A DNA stretch of 64,000 bases from Vibrio jasicida CAIM 1864 = LMG 25398 (GTDB taxonomy: Bacteria; Pseudomonadota; Gammaproteobacteria; Enterobacterales; Vibrionaceae): contig NZ_BAOG01000056.1 in assembly GCF_000400365.1 (NCBI RefSeq), positions 34,085 through 98,084 of the forward strand, in the 5' to 3' direction. Shown piece by piece: positions 54,955-63,989 of the stretch. The notes beneath the pieces are model-generated. The model saw only the letters and a program-made list of their open reading frames with translations, ran no database searches and was not told the DNA's origin. Both the position numbers and the translations under genes were made by a program. How positions within the stretch are numbered: position 1 is the first letter of the stretch; every line of letters begins with the position of its first letter.

Positions 54955-54987
54955 AAAAAAGCGAAGGGATGACCTTCGCTTTTCTTT
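54955..54987. terminator. Bidirectional terminator between pglL and the aminotransferase
   Basis: AAAAAAGCGAAGG and CCTTCGCTTTT pair around GATGA. It lies between the two convergent genes. Confidence 0.88.
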
Positions 54988-55006
54988 ATCTCGTTGTCGA
55001 ATCATT

Positions 55007-56128
55007 TTACTCAGTCAGCGATTCTTCTAAAGCACGCAAACACAAAGCAACATTTTCAGGTCGAGCACCATAGCCCATCAAACCAATTCGCCATGCTTCG
55101 CCGGCAAGCGCTCCCAAGCCCGCACCAATCTCAAGGTTGTAGGTTTCAAGGAGATGATGACGCACTTTAGCTTCATCAATGCCCTCTGGAACATAAATCG
55201 CGTTAAGTTGTGGTAAGCGGTACTCTTCTTCTACCACAAATTCAAAACCCAACTTCTGTAATCCTGCTTTTAGCTTCTCATGCATCAATTGATGGCGTGC
55301 CCACGCATTTTCTAAGCCTTCGTTCTTCAGGATAAGTAGTGCCTCATGAAGTGCATATAAGCTGTTCACTGGTGCTGTATGGTGATAGCTGCGTTTGCCC
55401 TCTCCACTCCAGTAACCTAATACTAAGCTTTGATCCAAGAACCAGCTTTGAACCGGTGTCTTTCTGGCTTGAATCTTCTCTATGGCAGCAGGAGAAAGCG
55501 TCACAGGTGATAACCCCGGTACACACGACAAACACTTCTGACTTCCTGAGTACACAGCATCCAACTGCCACTCATCAACCTTAAGAGGCACACCACCGAG
55601 TGATGTCACCGCATCCACAATCGATAATAAACCGTATTGTTTGGCTAGCTTACTCAGCGTTTGAGCATCACTTACTGCCCCTGTCGATGTTTCTGCATGA
55701 ACAAAAGCAAGGATCTTCGCATCAGGGTTCTGCTTTAACGCTTCTGCAACTTTATTAACCGATACTGGCGTGCCCCACTCATCATCCACAACAACGGCTT
55801 CACCACCAGCACGGATTACGTTTTCACGCATGCGCTCACCGAAAACACCATTGCGACAGACGATAACTTTGTCACCCTTTTCAATCAGGTTGACGAAACA
55901 CGTTTCCATGCCCGCACTGCCCGGAGCAGAAACGGCGATGGTGAATTCGTTCTCAGTTTGGAAGGCGTATTTGAGCAGTTGTTTTAGCTCATCCATCATC
56001 GCAATAAAAAGCGGGTCTAGATGGCCAACCGTTGGGCGGCTCAAGGCTTGCAAAACTTGAGGTGAAATATCAGATGGACCAGGTCCCATCAGAATACGAT
56101 GCGGGGGAATAAAGCTTTGGATCGGCAT
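55007..56128 (-). CDS. Class V aminotransferase (alanine-glyoxylate/serine type)
   Basis: The 373-residue PLP enzyme is of the alanine-glyoxylate or serine-pyruvate aminotransferase group. Visible are the N-terminal RILMGPGPSDISPQVLQALS, the PLP-contact region SIVDAVTSLGGVPLKVDEW and the PLP lysine in YSGSQKCLSCVPGL. I use ATG 56128, which has AAGGAG five bases upstream; a start at 56155 adds nine residues. Substrate pair is not certain. It lies convergent to pglL and divergent from lysC. Confidence 0.86.
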   Translation of the reverse strand: MPIQSFIPPHRILMGPGPSDISPQVLQALSRPTVGHLDPLFIAMMDELKQLLKYAFQTENEFTIAVSAPGSAGMETCFVNLIEKGDKVIVCRNGVFGERMRENVIRAGGEAVVVDDEWGTPVSVNKVAEALKQNPDAKILAFVHAETSTGAVSDAQTLSKLAKQYGLLSIVDAVTSLGGVPLKVDEWQLDAVYSGSQKCLSCVPGLSPVTLSPAAIEKIQARKTPVQSWFLDQSLVLGYWSGEGKRSYHHTAPVNSLYALHEALLILKNEGLENAWARHQLMHEKLKAGLQKLGFEFVVEEEYRLPQLNAIYVPEGIDEAKVRHHLLETYNLEIGAGLGALAGEAWRIGLMGYGARPENVALCLRALEESLTE

Positions 56129-56155
56129 GTCAGCTCCTTGATTGCAGTCATTCAT

Positions 56156-56314
56156 CCTGAGCGTTATAAAAATTCTATTTAAAAGGTTGGCTCAGGTATC
56201 GAACTTTTCACCCTAATAGATTTTTTCTCTATCGGCAATTAGCCCTAAGTATAGAGGTCAAACCACTGTCACAAATTCGTTAATAAAAACTTTCATTCTG
56301 GTTGGAGATATTGG
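56156..56314. other. Aminotransferase/lysC intergenic spacer
   Basis: This AT-rich stretch precedes the lysC promoter. I see no ORF or repeat in it. It should contain the promoter of the aminotransferase on the minus strand, but no clear site stands out. Confidence 0.5.
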
Positions 56315-56343
56315 TTGACATTGTGACAACAAAACCGTTCAAT
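56315..56343 (+). promoter_or_regulatory. Promoter of the lysC riboswitch transcript
   Basis: A perfect -35 TTGACA (56315-56320), a 17-base spacer and TTCAAT (56338-56343) place the transcription start near 56350, a few bases before the lysine aptamer. Confidence 0.65.
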
Positions 56344-56356
56344 GTTTGAGCTTTAT

Positions 56357-56530
56357 GCAGAAGAGGAGCACTGCCCAGGCAGGTGATTTGTGGAGCCGCA
56401 ATTCCAATACCAATCACTCAGGGGGAGTAGTGCCGAGGTAAGTCAAAGTTGCAGGATTTGGCTTATCGGTTGACTTGGGTTGAGTCCCATCAACTGTCAT
56501 CAGCGCAGTCTGATGAAGGGCTTCTGAGGG
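56357..56530 (+). promoter_or_regulatory. Lysine riboswitch (L box) controlling lysC
   Basis: The sequence follows the lysC leader of E. coli closely in its conserved blocks: GCAGAAGAGG at the 5' side of P1, GGAGCCGCA, CAGGGGGAG, AGTGCCGAGGT, GGTTGAGTCCC and the closing CTTCTG that pairs with CAGAAG to form P1. It lies between a promoter and lysC, so lysine would lower expression of the first enzyme of its own pathway. The expression platform follows it (about 56531-56640). Confidence 0.93.
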
Positions 56531-56589
56531 TAAATTTTCAAATTACATTCTAAATACCTCTCTATTTGCTCTGTTCCTTTCCTCACCAA

Positions 56590-56638
56590 AAACATTGGAT
56601 GTATTGGCAACCAATTGATGTTGTTATTTTTTAGGAAG
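56590..56638 (+). terminator. Candidate expression platform of the lysine riboswitch
   Basis: ATTGG and CCAAT pair around CAA, with outer AACAT/ATGTT pairing through an internal loop. A T-run (TTATTTTTT) follows just before the lysC ribosome binding site. This would act as a terminator or sequester the start region when lysine is bound. Which of the two is used cannot be decided by eye. Confidence 0.5.
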
Positions 56639-56653
56639 TCGTGGGAGAACGCA

Positions 56654-58006
56654 GTGAGCGCATTTAACGTAGCAAAATTCGGTGGAACCAGTGTTGCCAA
56701 CTTTGAGGCAATGAGCCGTTGTGCCACCATTATAGAAAACAATCCAAATACCCGCCTTGTCGTGAGTAGTGCTTGTTCTGGCGTGACCAACCTTTTGGTC
56801 GAACTAGCAAACGGTGTTCAGGACCAAGAACATCGCGCTAAAGTGCTGCAAAAATTAGCCGACATTCATGAATCAATTTTATCTCGATTAGAAGATGCTA
56901 CTAAAGCGGCTGCCGAGGTTTACGAGATTCTAGATACAGTCACAAGCCTTGCAGAAGCGGCCTCTATTCAAGCAAGCACCAAACTGACTGACCATTTAGT
57001 GGCATGTGGCGAGCTGATGTCGACTCATATTCTTGCTCAGTTAATGCGTGAAAGAGGCATCAACGCCGCTCGTTTTGATATTCGAGATATTTTAAAAACA
57101 GATGGCAACTTTGGCCGCGCAGAACCACAACTAGCAAGTATTTCAATGCTAGCGCAAGAACAGCTGGTTCCTCTTTGCCAAAAACATGTCGTCATTACAC
57201 AGGGCTTTATTGGCTCAGATGAAGAAGGCAACACCACAACATTAGGTCGCGGTGGTAGTGACTACAGCGCAGCTTTGATTGCTGAAGGTGTTAAAGCGGC
57301 AGGCCTAGAAATCTGGACTGACGTTCCGGGCATTTACACTACCGACCCACGGATTGCCCCCAAAGCGTCACCAATTCCTGAGATCAGCTTTAGCGAAGCA
57401 TCAGAGATGGCAAACTTCGGCGCGAAGATCCTTCACCCTTCTACTCTGGTACCAGCACTCCGTCACGATATTCCGGTCTTCGTTGGCTCTTCTAAAGAGC
57501 CAGAAAAAGGTGGTACGTGGATTCGACACCAAGTAGAGAGCTCACCGCTATTCCGAGCACTTGCTCTTCGCTGCAATCAAACTATGGTCACTCTGCGCAG
57601 CGTGAACATGTTCCATGCTTACGGATTCTTAGCGAAAGTGTTCGAGATCCTAGCTAAACACAAAATCTCAGTGGACTTGATCACCACATCTGAAATCAGT
57701 GTGTCACTCACTCTCGATCAAACAGACACATCAGGTGGTGCTCCACAGCTACCACAGGCAGTACGCGAAGAGCTCGAAGAATTGTGTACAGTAGAAGTTG
57801 AGCACGACCTCTGTTTAGTCGCTCTGATTGGTAACAACATGAGCGAGAGCAAAGGCTACGCTAAGCAAGTCTTCGGAACACTAGAGGACTTCAACTTACG
57901 TATGATTTGTTACGGTGCAAGCCCACATAACTTATGTTTCCTTGTTCATGAGTCTGTATCACGACAAGCTATTCAGAAACTGCACACAGAGCTATTCGAG
58001 CAATAA
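56654..58006 (+). CDS. lysC: LysC, lysine-sensitive aspartate kinase III
   Basis: LysC phosphorylates aspartate, the first step to lysine, threonine and methionine. With the GTG start at 56654 the protein has 450 residues and the usual N-terminus SAFNVAKFGGTSVANFEAM. The kinase domain shows TTLGRGGSDYSAALIAEG, and two ACT domains that bind lysine lie in the last 150 residues (VTLRSVNMFHAYGFLAKVFE and VALIGNNMSE). The ATG at 56615 falls in the riboswitch platform and is rejected. Its only visible control is the upstream riboswitch. Confidence 0.95.
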   Translation: MSAFNVAKFGGTSVANFEAMSRCATIIENNPNTRLVVSSACSGVTNLLVELANGVQDQEHRAKVLQKLADIHESILSRLEDATKAAAEVYEILDTVTSLAEAASIQASTKLTDHLVACGELMSTHILAQLMRERGINAARFDIRDILKTDGNFGRAEPQLASISMLAQEQLVPLCQKHVVITQGFIGSDEEGNTTTLGRGGSDYSAALIAEGVKAAGLEIWTDVPGIYTTDPRIAPKASPIPEISFSEASEMANFGAKILHPSTLVPALRHDIPVFVGSSKEPEKGGTWIRHQVESSPLFRALALRCNQTMVTLRSVNMFHAYGFLAKVFEILAKHKISVDLITTSEISVSLTLDQTDTSGGAPQLPQAVREELEELCTVEVEHDLCLVALIGNNMSESKGYAKQVFGTLEDFNLRMICYGASPHNLCFLVHESVSRQAIQKLHTELFEQ

Positions 58007-58036
58007 TCGCTACTAAATACTCTGGACGAATAAAAC

Positions 58037-58064
58037 AAAGGGCTGCACGTAGCAGCCCTTTTCT
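58037..58064. terminator. Bidirectional terminator between lysC and metH
   Basis: AAAGGGCTGC and GCAGCCCTTTT pair around a five-base loop between the convergent genes. Confidence 0.9.
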
Positions 58065-58081
58065 TTTGCGTGTGGATCGAT

Positions 58082-61000
58082 TTAACCGTTAATGTTTGGA
58101 CCGAGCCACTTTTCAGCCTCGATCCTATCCCAGCCCTTGCGATCAGCGTAACTTAGCATCTGATCCTCTTGGATCTGAGCGATCGCAAAATAACGTGAGT
58201 CTGGATGGGAGAAGTACCAGCCAGAAACAGAGGCTCCTGGATACATCGCATAGCTCGAGGTCAAAGACATACCAATATTCTCTTCAACATTCATCAATTC
58301 CCAAAGAGGTCCTTTCTCGGTATGTTCAGGGCATGCTGGATAACCCGGAGCAGGTCGAATACCTTGGTACTTTTCACGAATTAGGTCTTCATTAGAGAGT
58401 GCTTCTTTTGCCGCATAGCCCCAAATTTCTTTGCGTACTCGTTCATGCAGACACTCAGCAAATGCTTCTGCCAGACGATCCGCAACCGCTTGAATCATAA
58501 TAGCGTTGTAATCATCGCCTTGTGCTTTGTATTCATCTGCGAGTTCACGCTCACCAATTCCACCAGTCACTGCAAATGCGCCAATCCAATCTTTTTTACC
58601 CGACTCTTTCGGAGCAACATAATCAGAAAGGCAATAGTTGAACCCTTTTGGTTTCTCGGTCTGCTGACGTAAATTGAGCAAAACTTTCGCTACTTCGGTA
58701 CGTGATTCATCTGTGTAGACTTCGATATCATCACCAACACTCGCCGCGGGGAACAAACCACACATACCACGAGCCTTAAGCAATCCTTCACGTTCAACTC
58801 GATCCAGCAAATCATTTGCATCTTTAAACAAACGCTTCGCCTCTTCGCCAACCTCTGAGTGTTTAAAAATGGTCGGGTACTTACCAACGAGAGACCACGT
58901 CATAAAGAAAGGCGTCCAATCGATATACTGACGCAATGTCGCAATATCGAAGTCGTCAAAAACATGGATACCTGGCTTAACGGGTGCTGGCGGTGTGTAA
59001 ACGTCCCAATCAATAGCAACCTTATTGGCACGAGCTTCTTCTAAAGTGACCGGCTTGGTTCTTGGCTTTTTGCGGTTGTGTTGATCACGGACACGAACGT
59101 AATCCTCATCCAGCTTCTCCACAAACGCAGGACGAAGTTCATCAGACAACAATGATGTACATACTCCAACCGCCCGCGAAGCATTATTCACATACACCAC
59201 TGGGTTCTTGTAGTTTTGTTCAATCTTAACCGCAGTATGCGCTTTTGACGTCGTTGCACCGCCAATCAAGAGTGGCAAATCAAAATCAAGACGCTCCATC
59301 TCTTTTGCTACGTGAACCATTTCATCAAGAGAAGGGGTGATAAGGCCTGATAAACCAATAATGTCGACATTCTCTTCTTTCGCTACTTTGAGGATCTTTT
59401 CGCACGGTACCATGACACCAAGGTCAATGATTTCGTAGTTGTTACACTGCAAAACTACACCAACGATATTCTTGCCGATATCGTGAACGTCACCTTTCAC
59501 CGTCGCGAGCAAGATTTTGCCATTCGATGAGCCCGCTTGCTTTTCTTTGTTAATGAAAGGCTCAAGGTGGGCAACCGCTTGTTTCATTACACGAGCAGAC
59601 TTAACAACTTGCGGAAGGAACATCTTACCTTCCCCAAACAAGTCACCAACCACGTTCATGCCATCCATGAGAGGGCCTTCAATCACTTCTAATGGCTTGG
59701 AGGCATTTAAACGGGCCTCTTCTGTGTCTTCGACAATAAACTCCGTGATGCCCTTTACCAGCGCATGCTCTAAACGTTTTTCTACTGGCCAAGTACGCCA
59801 CTCTAGAGCAGAAGCATCTTCTTCTTTGCCAACACCCTTTCCTGCGTATTCAGCGGCGATATCAAGTAGTCGCTCAGTTGAATCATCACGACGGTTGAGA
59901 ACCACATCTTCTACCGCTTCACGCAACTTGTCAGGAACGTTATCGTAGATTTCTAGCTGACCCGCGTTAACGATACCCATGTCCATGCCATTTTTAAAAC
60001 AGTGGTACAGGAATACCGCATGAATCGCTTCACGAACATAGTTATTACCGCGGAATGAAAAGGAAACGTTAGAGACACCACCAGAGATCATCGCATGAGG
60101 TAAGTCGCGTTTGATATCAGCCACCGCTTCGATGAAGTCCACTGCGTAATTGTTGTGTTCTTCAATACCCGTCGCGACAGCAAAAATGTTTGGATCAAAG
60201 ATAATGTCTTCTGGCGGGAAGCCAACTTCATCAACAAGGACTCGATACGCATTGGTACAAATTTCAAGTTTACGTTCCCGTGTTTCCGCCTGACCAAGTT
60301 CATCAAATGCCATCACAATAACGGCCGCACCATAACGACGGATCAACTTCGCTTGTTCAACAAACTTCTCCTTCCCTTCTTTCAAAGAGATAGAGTTAAC
60401 AATGCCTTTGCCTTGAATACACTTCAAGCCAGCCTCGATAACCTCCCACTTAGAAGAGTCAACCATGATTGGTACTTTTGATATCTCTGGCTCAGATGCA
60501 CATAGATTAAGGAAGCGAACCATACAGGCTTCAGCATCCAACATACCTTCATCCATGTTGATATCGATAATCTGAGCCCCGTTCTCTACTTGTTGACGAG
60601 CTACTTCAAGTGCTTCATCGTAGAGCTCTTCTTTGATCAGGCGTTTAAAACGAGCAGAGCCAGTTACGTTCGTGCGCTCACCCACGTTGATAAACAAGGT
60701 TTCTTTTTCAATAGTTAGTGGCTCAAGACCTGACAAGCGGCAAGCAACGGTAAGATCAGGTAACTCTCGAGGCTTCACCCCCTCAACTGCCATTGCCATG
60801 TGACGGATGTGTTCTGGTGTCGTACCACAACAACCACCAATTAAATTTAAGAAACCACTCTCTGCCCACTCTTTAACATGTTCAGCCATATCTTCAGGTG
60901 AAAGGTCATATTCACCAAATGCGTTCGGCAAACCCGCATTTGGATGAGTAGAGATAAAGGATTCAGATATACGTGATAATTCTTCTACATACGGGCGCAA

Positions 61001-61762
61001 TTCGTCAGGCCCAAGTGCACAGTTCAAACCAAACGAAAGAGGGTTAACATGGCGTAACGAATTATAGAAAGCTTCGGTTGTTTGCCCAGATAGTGTTCGG
61101 CCAGACGCGTCCGTAATCGTGCCTGAAATCATAACTGGAAGTTTAAATCCCAGCTCTTCAAAGACGGAATCAACTGCAAAAGCACAAGCTTTGGCATTCA
61201 ACGTATCAAAGATCGTCTCGATCAGAATAAGGTCAGAACCACCTTTAATTAAGGCGTGAGTTGACTCGGAATAAGCTTCAACTAGCTCATCAAACGAAAC
61301 ATTACGATAACCTGGGTCATTTACGTCAGGAGAGATAGAACAAGTACGGTTGGTTGGGCCAAGTACACCGGCAACATAACGCGGACGGTCAGGAGTCTTT
61401 GCCGTCCATTCATCAGCGGCTTCACGGGCCAGCTTAGCAGCCGCGAAGTTAATCTCTTCACTGAGACCTTCCATATCATAATCCGCCATCGCGATGGTCG
61501 TGGCGTTGAAGGTATTGGTCTCTAAAATATCAGCACCTGCTTCTAAATAAGCAGTGTGTATCTCTTTTATCAATTGAGGCTGACTAAGCACCAACAAATC
61601 GTTGTTGCCTTTTAGATCGCAATGCCAATCGGCAAAGCGCTCTCCTCGATAATCTTGCTCTTCAAGTTTGTAACCCTGAATCATGGTGCCCATACCACCA
61701 TCGATCAGAAGAATACGTTGCTTTAACTGAGCTTCAATCTGTTGTCTTACATTACTTCCCAC
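58082..61762 (-). CDS. metH: MetH, cobalamin-dependent methionine synthase
   Basis: MetH transfers a methyl group from methyltetrahydrofolate through cobalamin to homocysteine. The 1226-residue protein has all four modules: homocysteine domain with the zinc cysteines (NLIGGCCGTTPEHIR), pterin domain (FINVGERTNVTGSARFKRLI), cobalamin domain with DVHDIGKNIV (lower ligand His) and the C-terminal activation domain. The start is GTG 61762, with GAGG seven bases upstream. A MetJ-type operator overlaps its promoter. Confidence 0.97.
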   Translation of the reverse strand: MGSNVRQQIEAQLKQRILLIDGGMGTMIQGYKLEEQDYRGERFADWHCDLKGNNDLLVLSQPQLIKEIHTAYLEAGADILETNTFNATTIAMADYDMEGLSEEINFAAAKLAREAADEWTAKTPDRPRYVAGVLGPTNRTCSISPDVNDPGYRNVSFDELVEAYSESTHALIKGGSDLILIETIFDTLNAKACAFAVDSVFEELGFKLPVMISGTITDASGRTLSGQTTEAFYNSLRHVNPLSFGLNCALGPDELRPYVEELSRISESFISTHPNAGLPNAFGEYDLSPEDMAEHVKEWAESGFLNLIGGCCGTTPEHIRHMAMAVEGVKPRELPDLTVACRLSGLEPLTIEKETLFINVGERTNVTGSARFKRLIKEELYDEALEVARQQVENGAQIIDINMDEGMLDAEACMVRFLNLCASEPEISKVPIMVDSSKWEVIEAGLKCIQGKGIVNSISLKEGKEKFVEQAKLIRRYGAAVIVMAFDELGQAETRERKLEICTNAYRVLVDEVGFPPEDIIFDPNIFAVATGIEEHNNYAVDFIEAVADIKRDLPHAMISGGVSNVSFSFRGNNYVREAIHAVFLYHCFKNGMDMGIVNAGQLEIYDNVPDKLREAVEDVVLNRRDDSTERLLDIAAEYAGKGVGKEEDASALEWRTWPVEKRLEHALVKGITEFIVEDTEEARLNASKPLEVIEGPLMDGMNVVGDLFGEGKMFLPQVVKSARVMKQAVAHLEPFINKEKQAGSSNGKILLATVKGDVHDIGKNIVGVVLQCNNYEIIDLGVMVPCEKILKVAKEENVDIIGLSGLITPSLDEMVHVAKEMERLDFDLPLLIGGATTSKAHTAVKIEQNYKNPVVYVNNASRAVGVCTSLLSDELRPAFVEKLDEDYVRVRDQHNRKKPRTKPVTLEEARANKVAIDWDVYTPPAPVKPGIHVFDDFDIATLRQYIDWTPFFMTWSLVGKYPTIFKHSEVGEEAKRLFKDANDLLDRVEREGLLKARGMCGLFPAASVGDDIEVYTDESRTEVAKVLLNLRQQTEKPKGFNYCLSDYVAPKESGKKDWIGAFAVTGGIGERELADEYKAQGDDYNAIMIQAVADRLAEAFAECLHERVRKEIWGYAAKEALSNEDLIREKYQGIRPAPGYPACPEHTEKGPLWELMNVEENIGMSLTSSYAMYPGASVSGWYFSHPDSRYFAIAQIQEDQMLSYADRKGWDRIEAEKWLGPNING

Positions 61763-61812
61763 AGTACAGCCTCATTCCTTTTGTTATTTCTCCATCCTAT
61801 CACACAAGCAAC

Positions 61813-61828
61813 AGGAGTCTAGACGTCT
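61813..61828 (-). promoter_or_regulatory. MetJ operator (two adjacent met boxes) upstream of metH
   Basis: On the minus strand AGACGTCT, an exact met box, is followed directly by AGACTCCT (six of eight). MetJ binds such eight-base boxes in tandem when loaded with S-adenosylmethionine. The boxes overlap the predicted -10 of metH, so binding should repress it. Confidence 0.75.
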
Positions 61829-61844
61829 AAAATAGGAATTGTAA
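61816..61844 (-). promoter_or_regulatory. Promoter of metH
   Basis: On the minus strand TTACAA (61844-61839) and TAGACT (61821-61816) are 17 bases apart. The -10 lies inside the met boxes. Transcription would start about 45 bases before the metH GTG. Confidence 0.55.
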
Positions 61845-61951
61845 TTATTTTGTATTGTCTCGAGTTACAAAATAATCACGAAAAAATGTTTGCTATTTAG
61901 ACAACATCGGCCGAGAATTCCATTCATAAAATGTTACAAATAGAGAGCTCT

Positions 61952-63277
61952 ATGTCGGTCTATCATACTTTATGTTTTCTATCCGCGGCAGCAATGGTTA
62001 TCGCCTTTGTAAACAGCAAGATAGGAAAGATGCAAACGACCATCGCCATTACCGCTGGTTCGATGATCCTTTCACTTCTCATTCTAATCGCAGGTCAAAA
62101 CGATTGGTTTCATCTTACTGAGATTGCCACAGAAACCGTCACTAGCATAAATTTCGAAGATTTTCTTCTGAAAGGCATACTAGGCTTCCTGCTTTTTGCC
62201 GGTGGTTTGGGTATCAAACTTCCCAACCTTAAAGATCAAAAGTGGGAAATTACGGTACTCGCTTTAGGTGCAACACTCTTCTCCACATTCTTCATTGGTT
62301 TTGTTCTTTACGGTTTTTGCCAAGTTATTGGTATTCAGTTTGACCTTGTCTACTGCTTACTGTTTGGCGCACTTATCTCTCCAACCGACCCGATTGCAGT
62401 TCTCGCTATTGTGAAGAAATTGGACGCTCCAAGACGCATTTCAACACAAATTGAAGGCGAGTCTCTGTTTAACGATGGTTTCGGTCTAGTTATCTTCGTC
62501 ACTCTATTCACGATCGCATTTGGTACAGAAGCCCCGACGGTTGGTAGCGTAACCCTTCTATTCATCCAAGAAGCAATTGGCGGTATTGTTTACGGCTTCG
62601 TATTAGGGTTAATTTTCCACTACTTGATTAGTGCGACCGATGACCACTCCATGGAACTATTATTAACGATTGGCGTTCCTACAGCAGGTTATGCTCTAGC
62701 TGAATATCTCCATGTTTCAGGACCACTTGCAATGGTAGTCTCTGGCATCATGATTGGTAACTGGACTCGCTTTATCGGCTTCTCAAAAGAAAGTGAAGAC
62801 CACCTAGACCATTTCTGGGAGTTGGTCGACGAATTCTTGAATGGTGTACTATTCCTTCTAATCGGTATGTCGATGTTGCTATTCGAATTCCATAAAGAAG
62901 ACTGGATTATGATGGCGATATCTGTGCCACTAGTACTTGGTGCTCGCTACCTAAGTGTCTTTATTCCTTATATTGGCTTTAAACGCTACAGAAAGTACAA
63001 CCCATGGTCCGTGAAGATTCTAACTTGGGGTGGATTACGTGGAGGTCTAGCTTTAGCAATGGCACTATCAATTCCATCAGGTATTTTAGTCATCCCAGAA
63101 AAACTGATTGATGTGAAAGAGATCATCATGGTGATGACCTACTCTGTTGTAGTTTTCTCGATCCTTATTCAAGGATCAACGATAACGCCAATGATTGAGA
63201 AAGCGAAGCAAGCAGAGAAAGAAATGGAAGCCGAAGCTTCTGTTGCTAAGCATGAAACTAAAGTCTCTCAAGAATAA
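61952..63277 (+). CDS. CPA1-family Na+/H+ antiporter (NhaP type)
   Basis: The protein exchanges protons for sodium or another monovalent cation. The 441-residue sequence has about 11-12 membrane helices and the CPA1 motifs GALISPTDPIAVLAIVKK and GESLFNDGFGLVIFV (the paired acidic residues of the ion site), plus LTWGGLRGGLALAMALS. I use ATG 61952, preceded by AGAGAG; ATG 61931 has no binding site. It is a single-gene unit divergent from metH and followed by a terminator. Which cation is moved is not clear from sequence. Confidence 0.87.
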   Translation: MSVYHTLCFLSAAAMVIAFVNSKIGKMQTTIAITAGSMILSLLILIAGQNDWFHLTEIATETVTSINFEDFLLKGILGFLLFAGGLGIKLPNLKDQKWEITVLALGATLFSTFFIGFVLYGFCQVIGIQFDLVYCLLFGALISPTDPIAVLAIVKKLDAPRRISTQIEGESLFNDGFGLVIFVTLFTIAFGTEAPTVGSVTLLFIQEAIGGIVYGFVLGLIFHYLISATDDHSMELLLTIGVPTAGYALAEYLHVSGPLAMVVSGIMIGNWTRFIGFSKESEDHLDHFWELVDEFLNGVLFLLIGMSMLLFEFHKEDWIMMAISVPLVLGARYLSVFIPYIGFKRYRKYNPWSVKILTWGGLRGGLALAMALSIPSGILVIPEKLIDVKEIIMVMTYSVVVFSILIQGSTITPMIEKAKQAEKEMEAEASVAKHETKVSQE

Positions 63278-63299
63278 ACTCTCTTATAATTGAAAAATT

Positions 63300-63325
63300 A
63301 GGCAGCCGATTGGCTGCCTTTTTTA
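63300..63325 (+). terminator. Terminator after the antiporter gene
   Basis: AGGCAGCC and GGCTGCCT pair around GATT and are followed by TTTTTT. Confidence 0.92.
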
Positions 63326-63896
63326 TGCCTGAACCAAGCAGCTATTAATAGAATAGACTGGCTGATTTCCCTCAAACATCGCCACGCTCTGATATCCTTC
63401 CAATATCAACAAACTCCAGTCAATACTAAAAACTCAAATTAAAACAATCCTCAAGATTCCTAGCTACACTAAGGTTGAATCGGTCGATGCTTAGTTTCAA
63501 GACTAAGTAAGATTTGGGCACAAAATACAACAGCTCGTTTACAGGCGGAATATGGCACAACATTGAACCCGATAGAGTAAGGCTATGAAAATATCATGTA
63601 GCAAACCAGAGCATTACGAACTACACCAATATTGCAGACGAGGTGTGATATGCATGGAGTTAACTCTTGGAAAGTGATGATGGAGTGACAAATATGTGCA
63701 AAAGATAATGAATTAACCTGGCCAGTAATCTGACAGATTGGTATGGCACTAGCAGCCCACAACAAACAACGAAGAAATTTGTGGATACAAGAATTGTTAT
63801 TTCTAGCAAGCCTTTCAAATAAGTGACGGAGCGACTGGGCTTGCACTCAATTGGACTCGTTGGTTGTAGACTAAAGTAATATCGCAAATACGAAAA
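63326..63896. other. 571-base stretch without a recognisable gene
   Basis: All frames are broken or give short peptides without family resemblance. Two overlapping minus-strand ORFs of 75-87 codons have no convincing ribosome binding site. One small palindrome, CTTAG-TTTCAAGA-CTAAG, lies near 63491-63508. The stretch may be decayed sequence beside the insertion element at its right. I can assign nothing further. Confidence 0.5.
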
Positions 63897-63920
63897 AGCC
63901 CCAGCATTTCTGCTGGGGCT
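63897..63920. terminator. Terminator hairpin at the left edge of a likely insertion sequence
   Basis: AGCCCCAGCA (63897-63906) pairs perfectly with TGCTGGGGCT (63911-63920). The A-run before it makes it a classical terminator on the minus strand; on the plus strand no T-run follows. IS200 elements carry such a hairpin near the left end that blocks transcription from outside. Confidence 0.75.
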
Positions 63921-63924
63921 AATT

Positions 63925-63989
63925 ATATGGTCCGCCTCACTCTCAAGCCCTACGCTTAGAGTAGGCTCTCAGAACGAGGTGAACCATAT
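63925..63989 (+). repeat. Imperfect 65-base palindrome covering a start codon
   Basis: ATATGGTCCGCCTCACTCT at the left is mirrored with several mismatches by the right arm ending GAGGTGAACCATAT. The right arm holds the ribosome binding site (63976-63981) and the AT of the start ATG (63988-63990), so an RNA copy should hide the start. Confidence 0.8.

Noticed and set aside
63583..63846. 87-codon minus-strand ORF in the last intergenic region
   Set aside because: No ribosome binding site, no recognisable domain, and an overlapping ORF in another frame looks no better. I treat it as chance.
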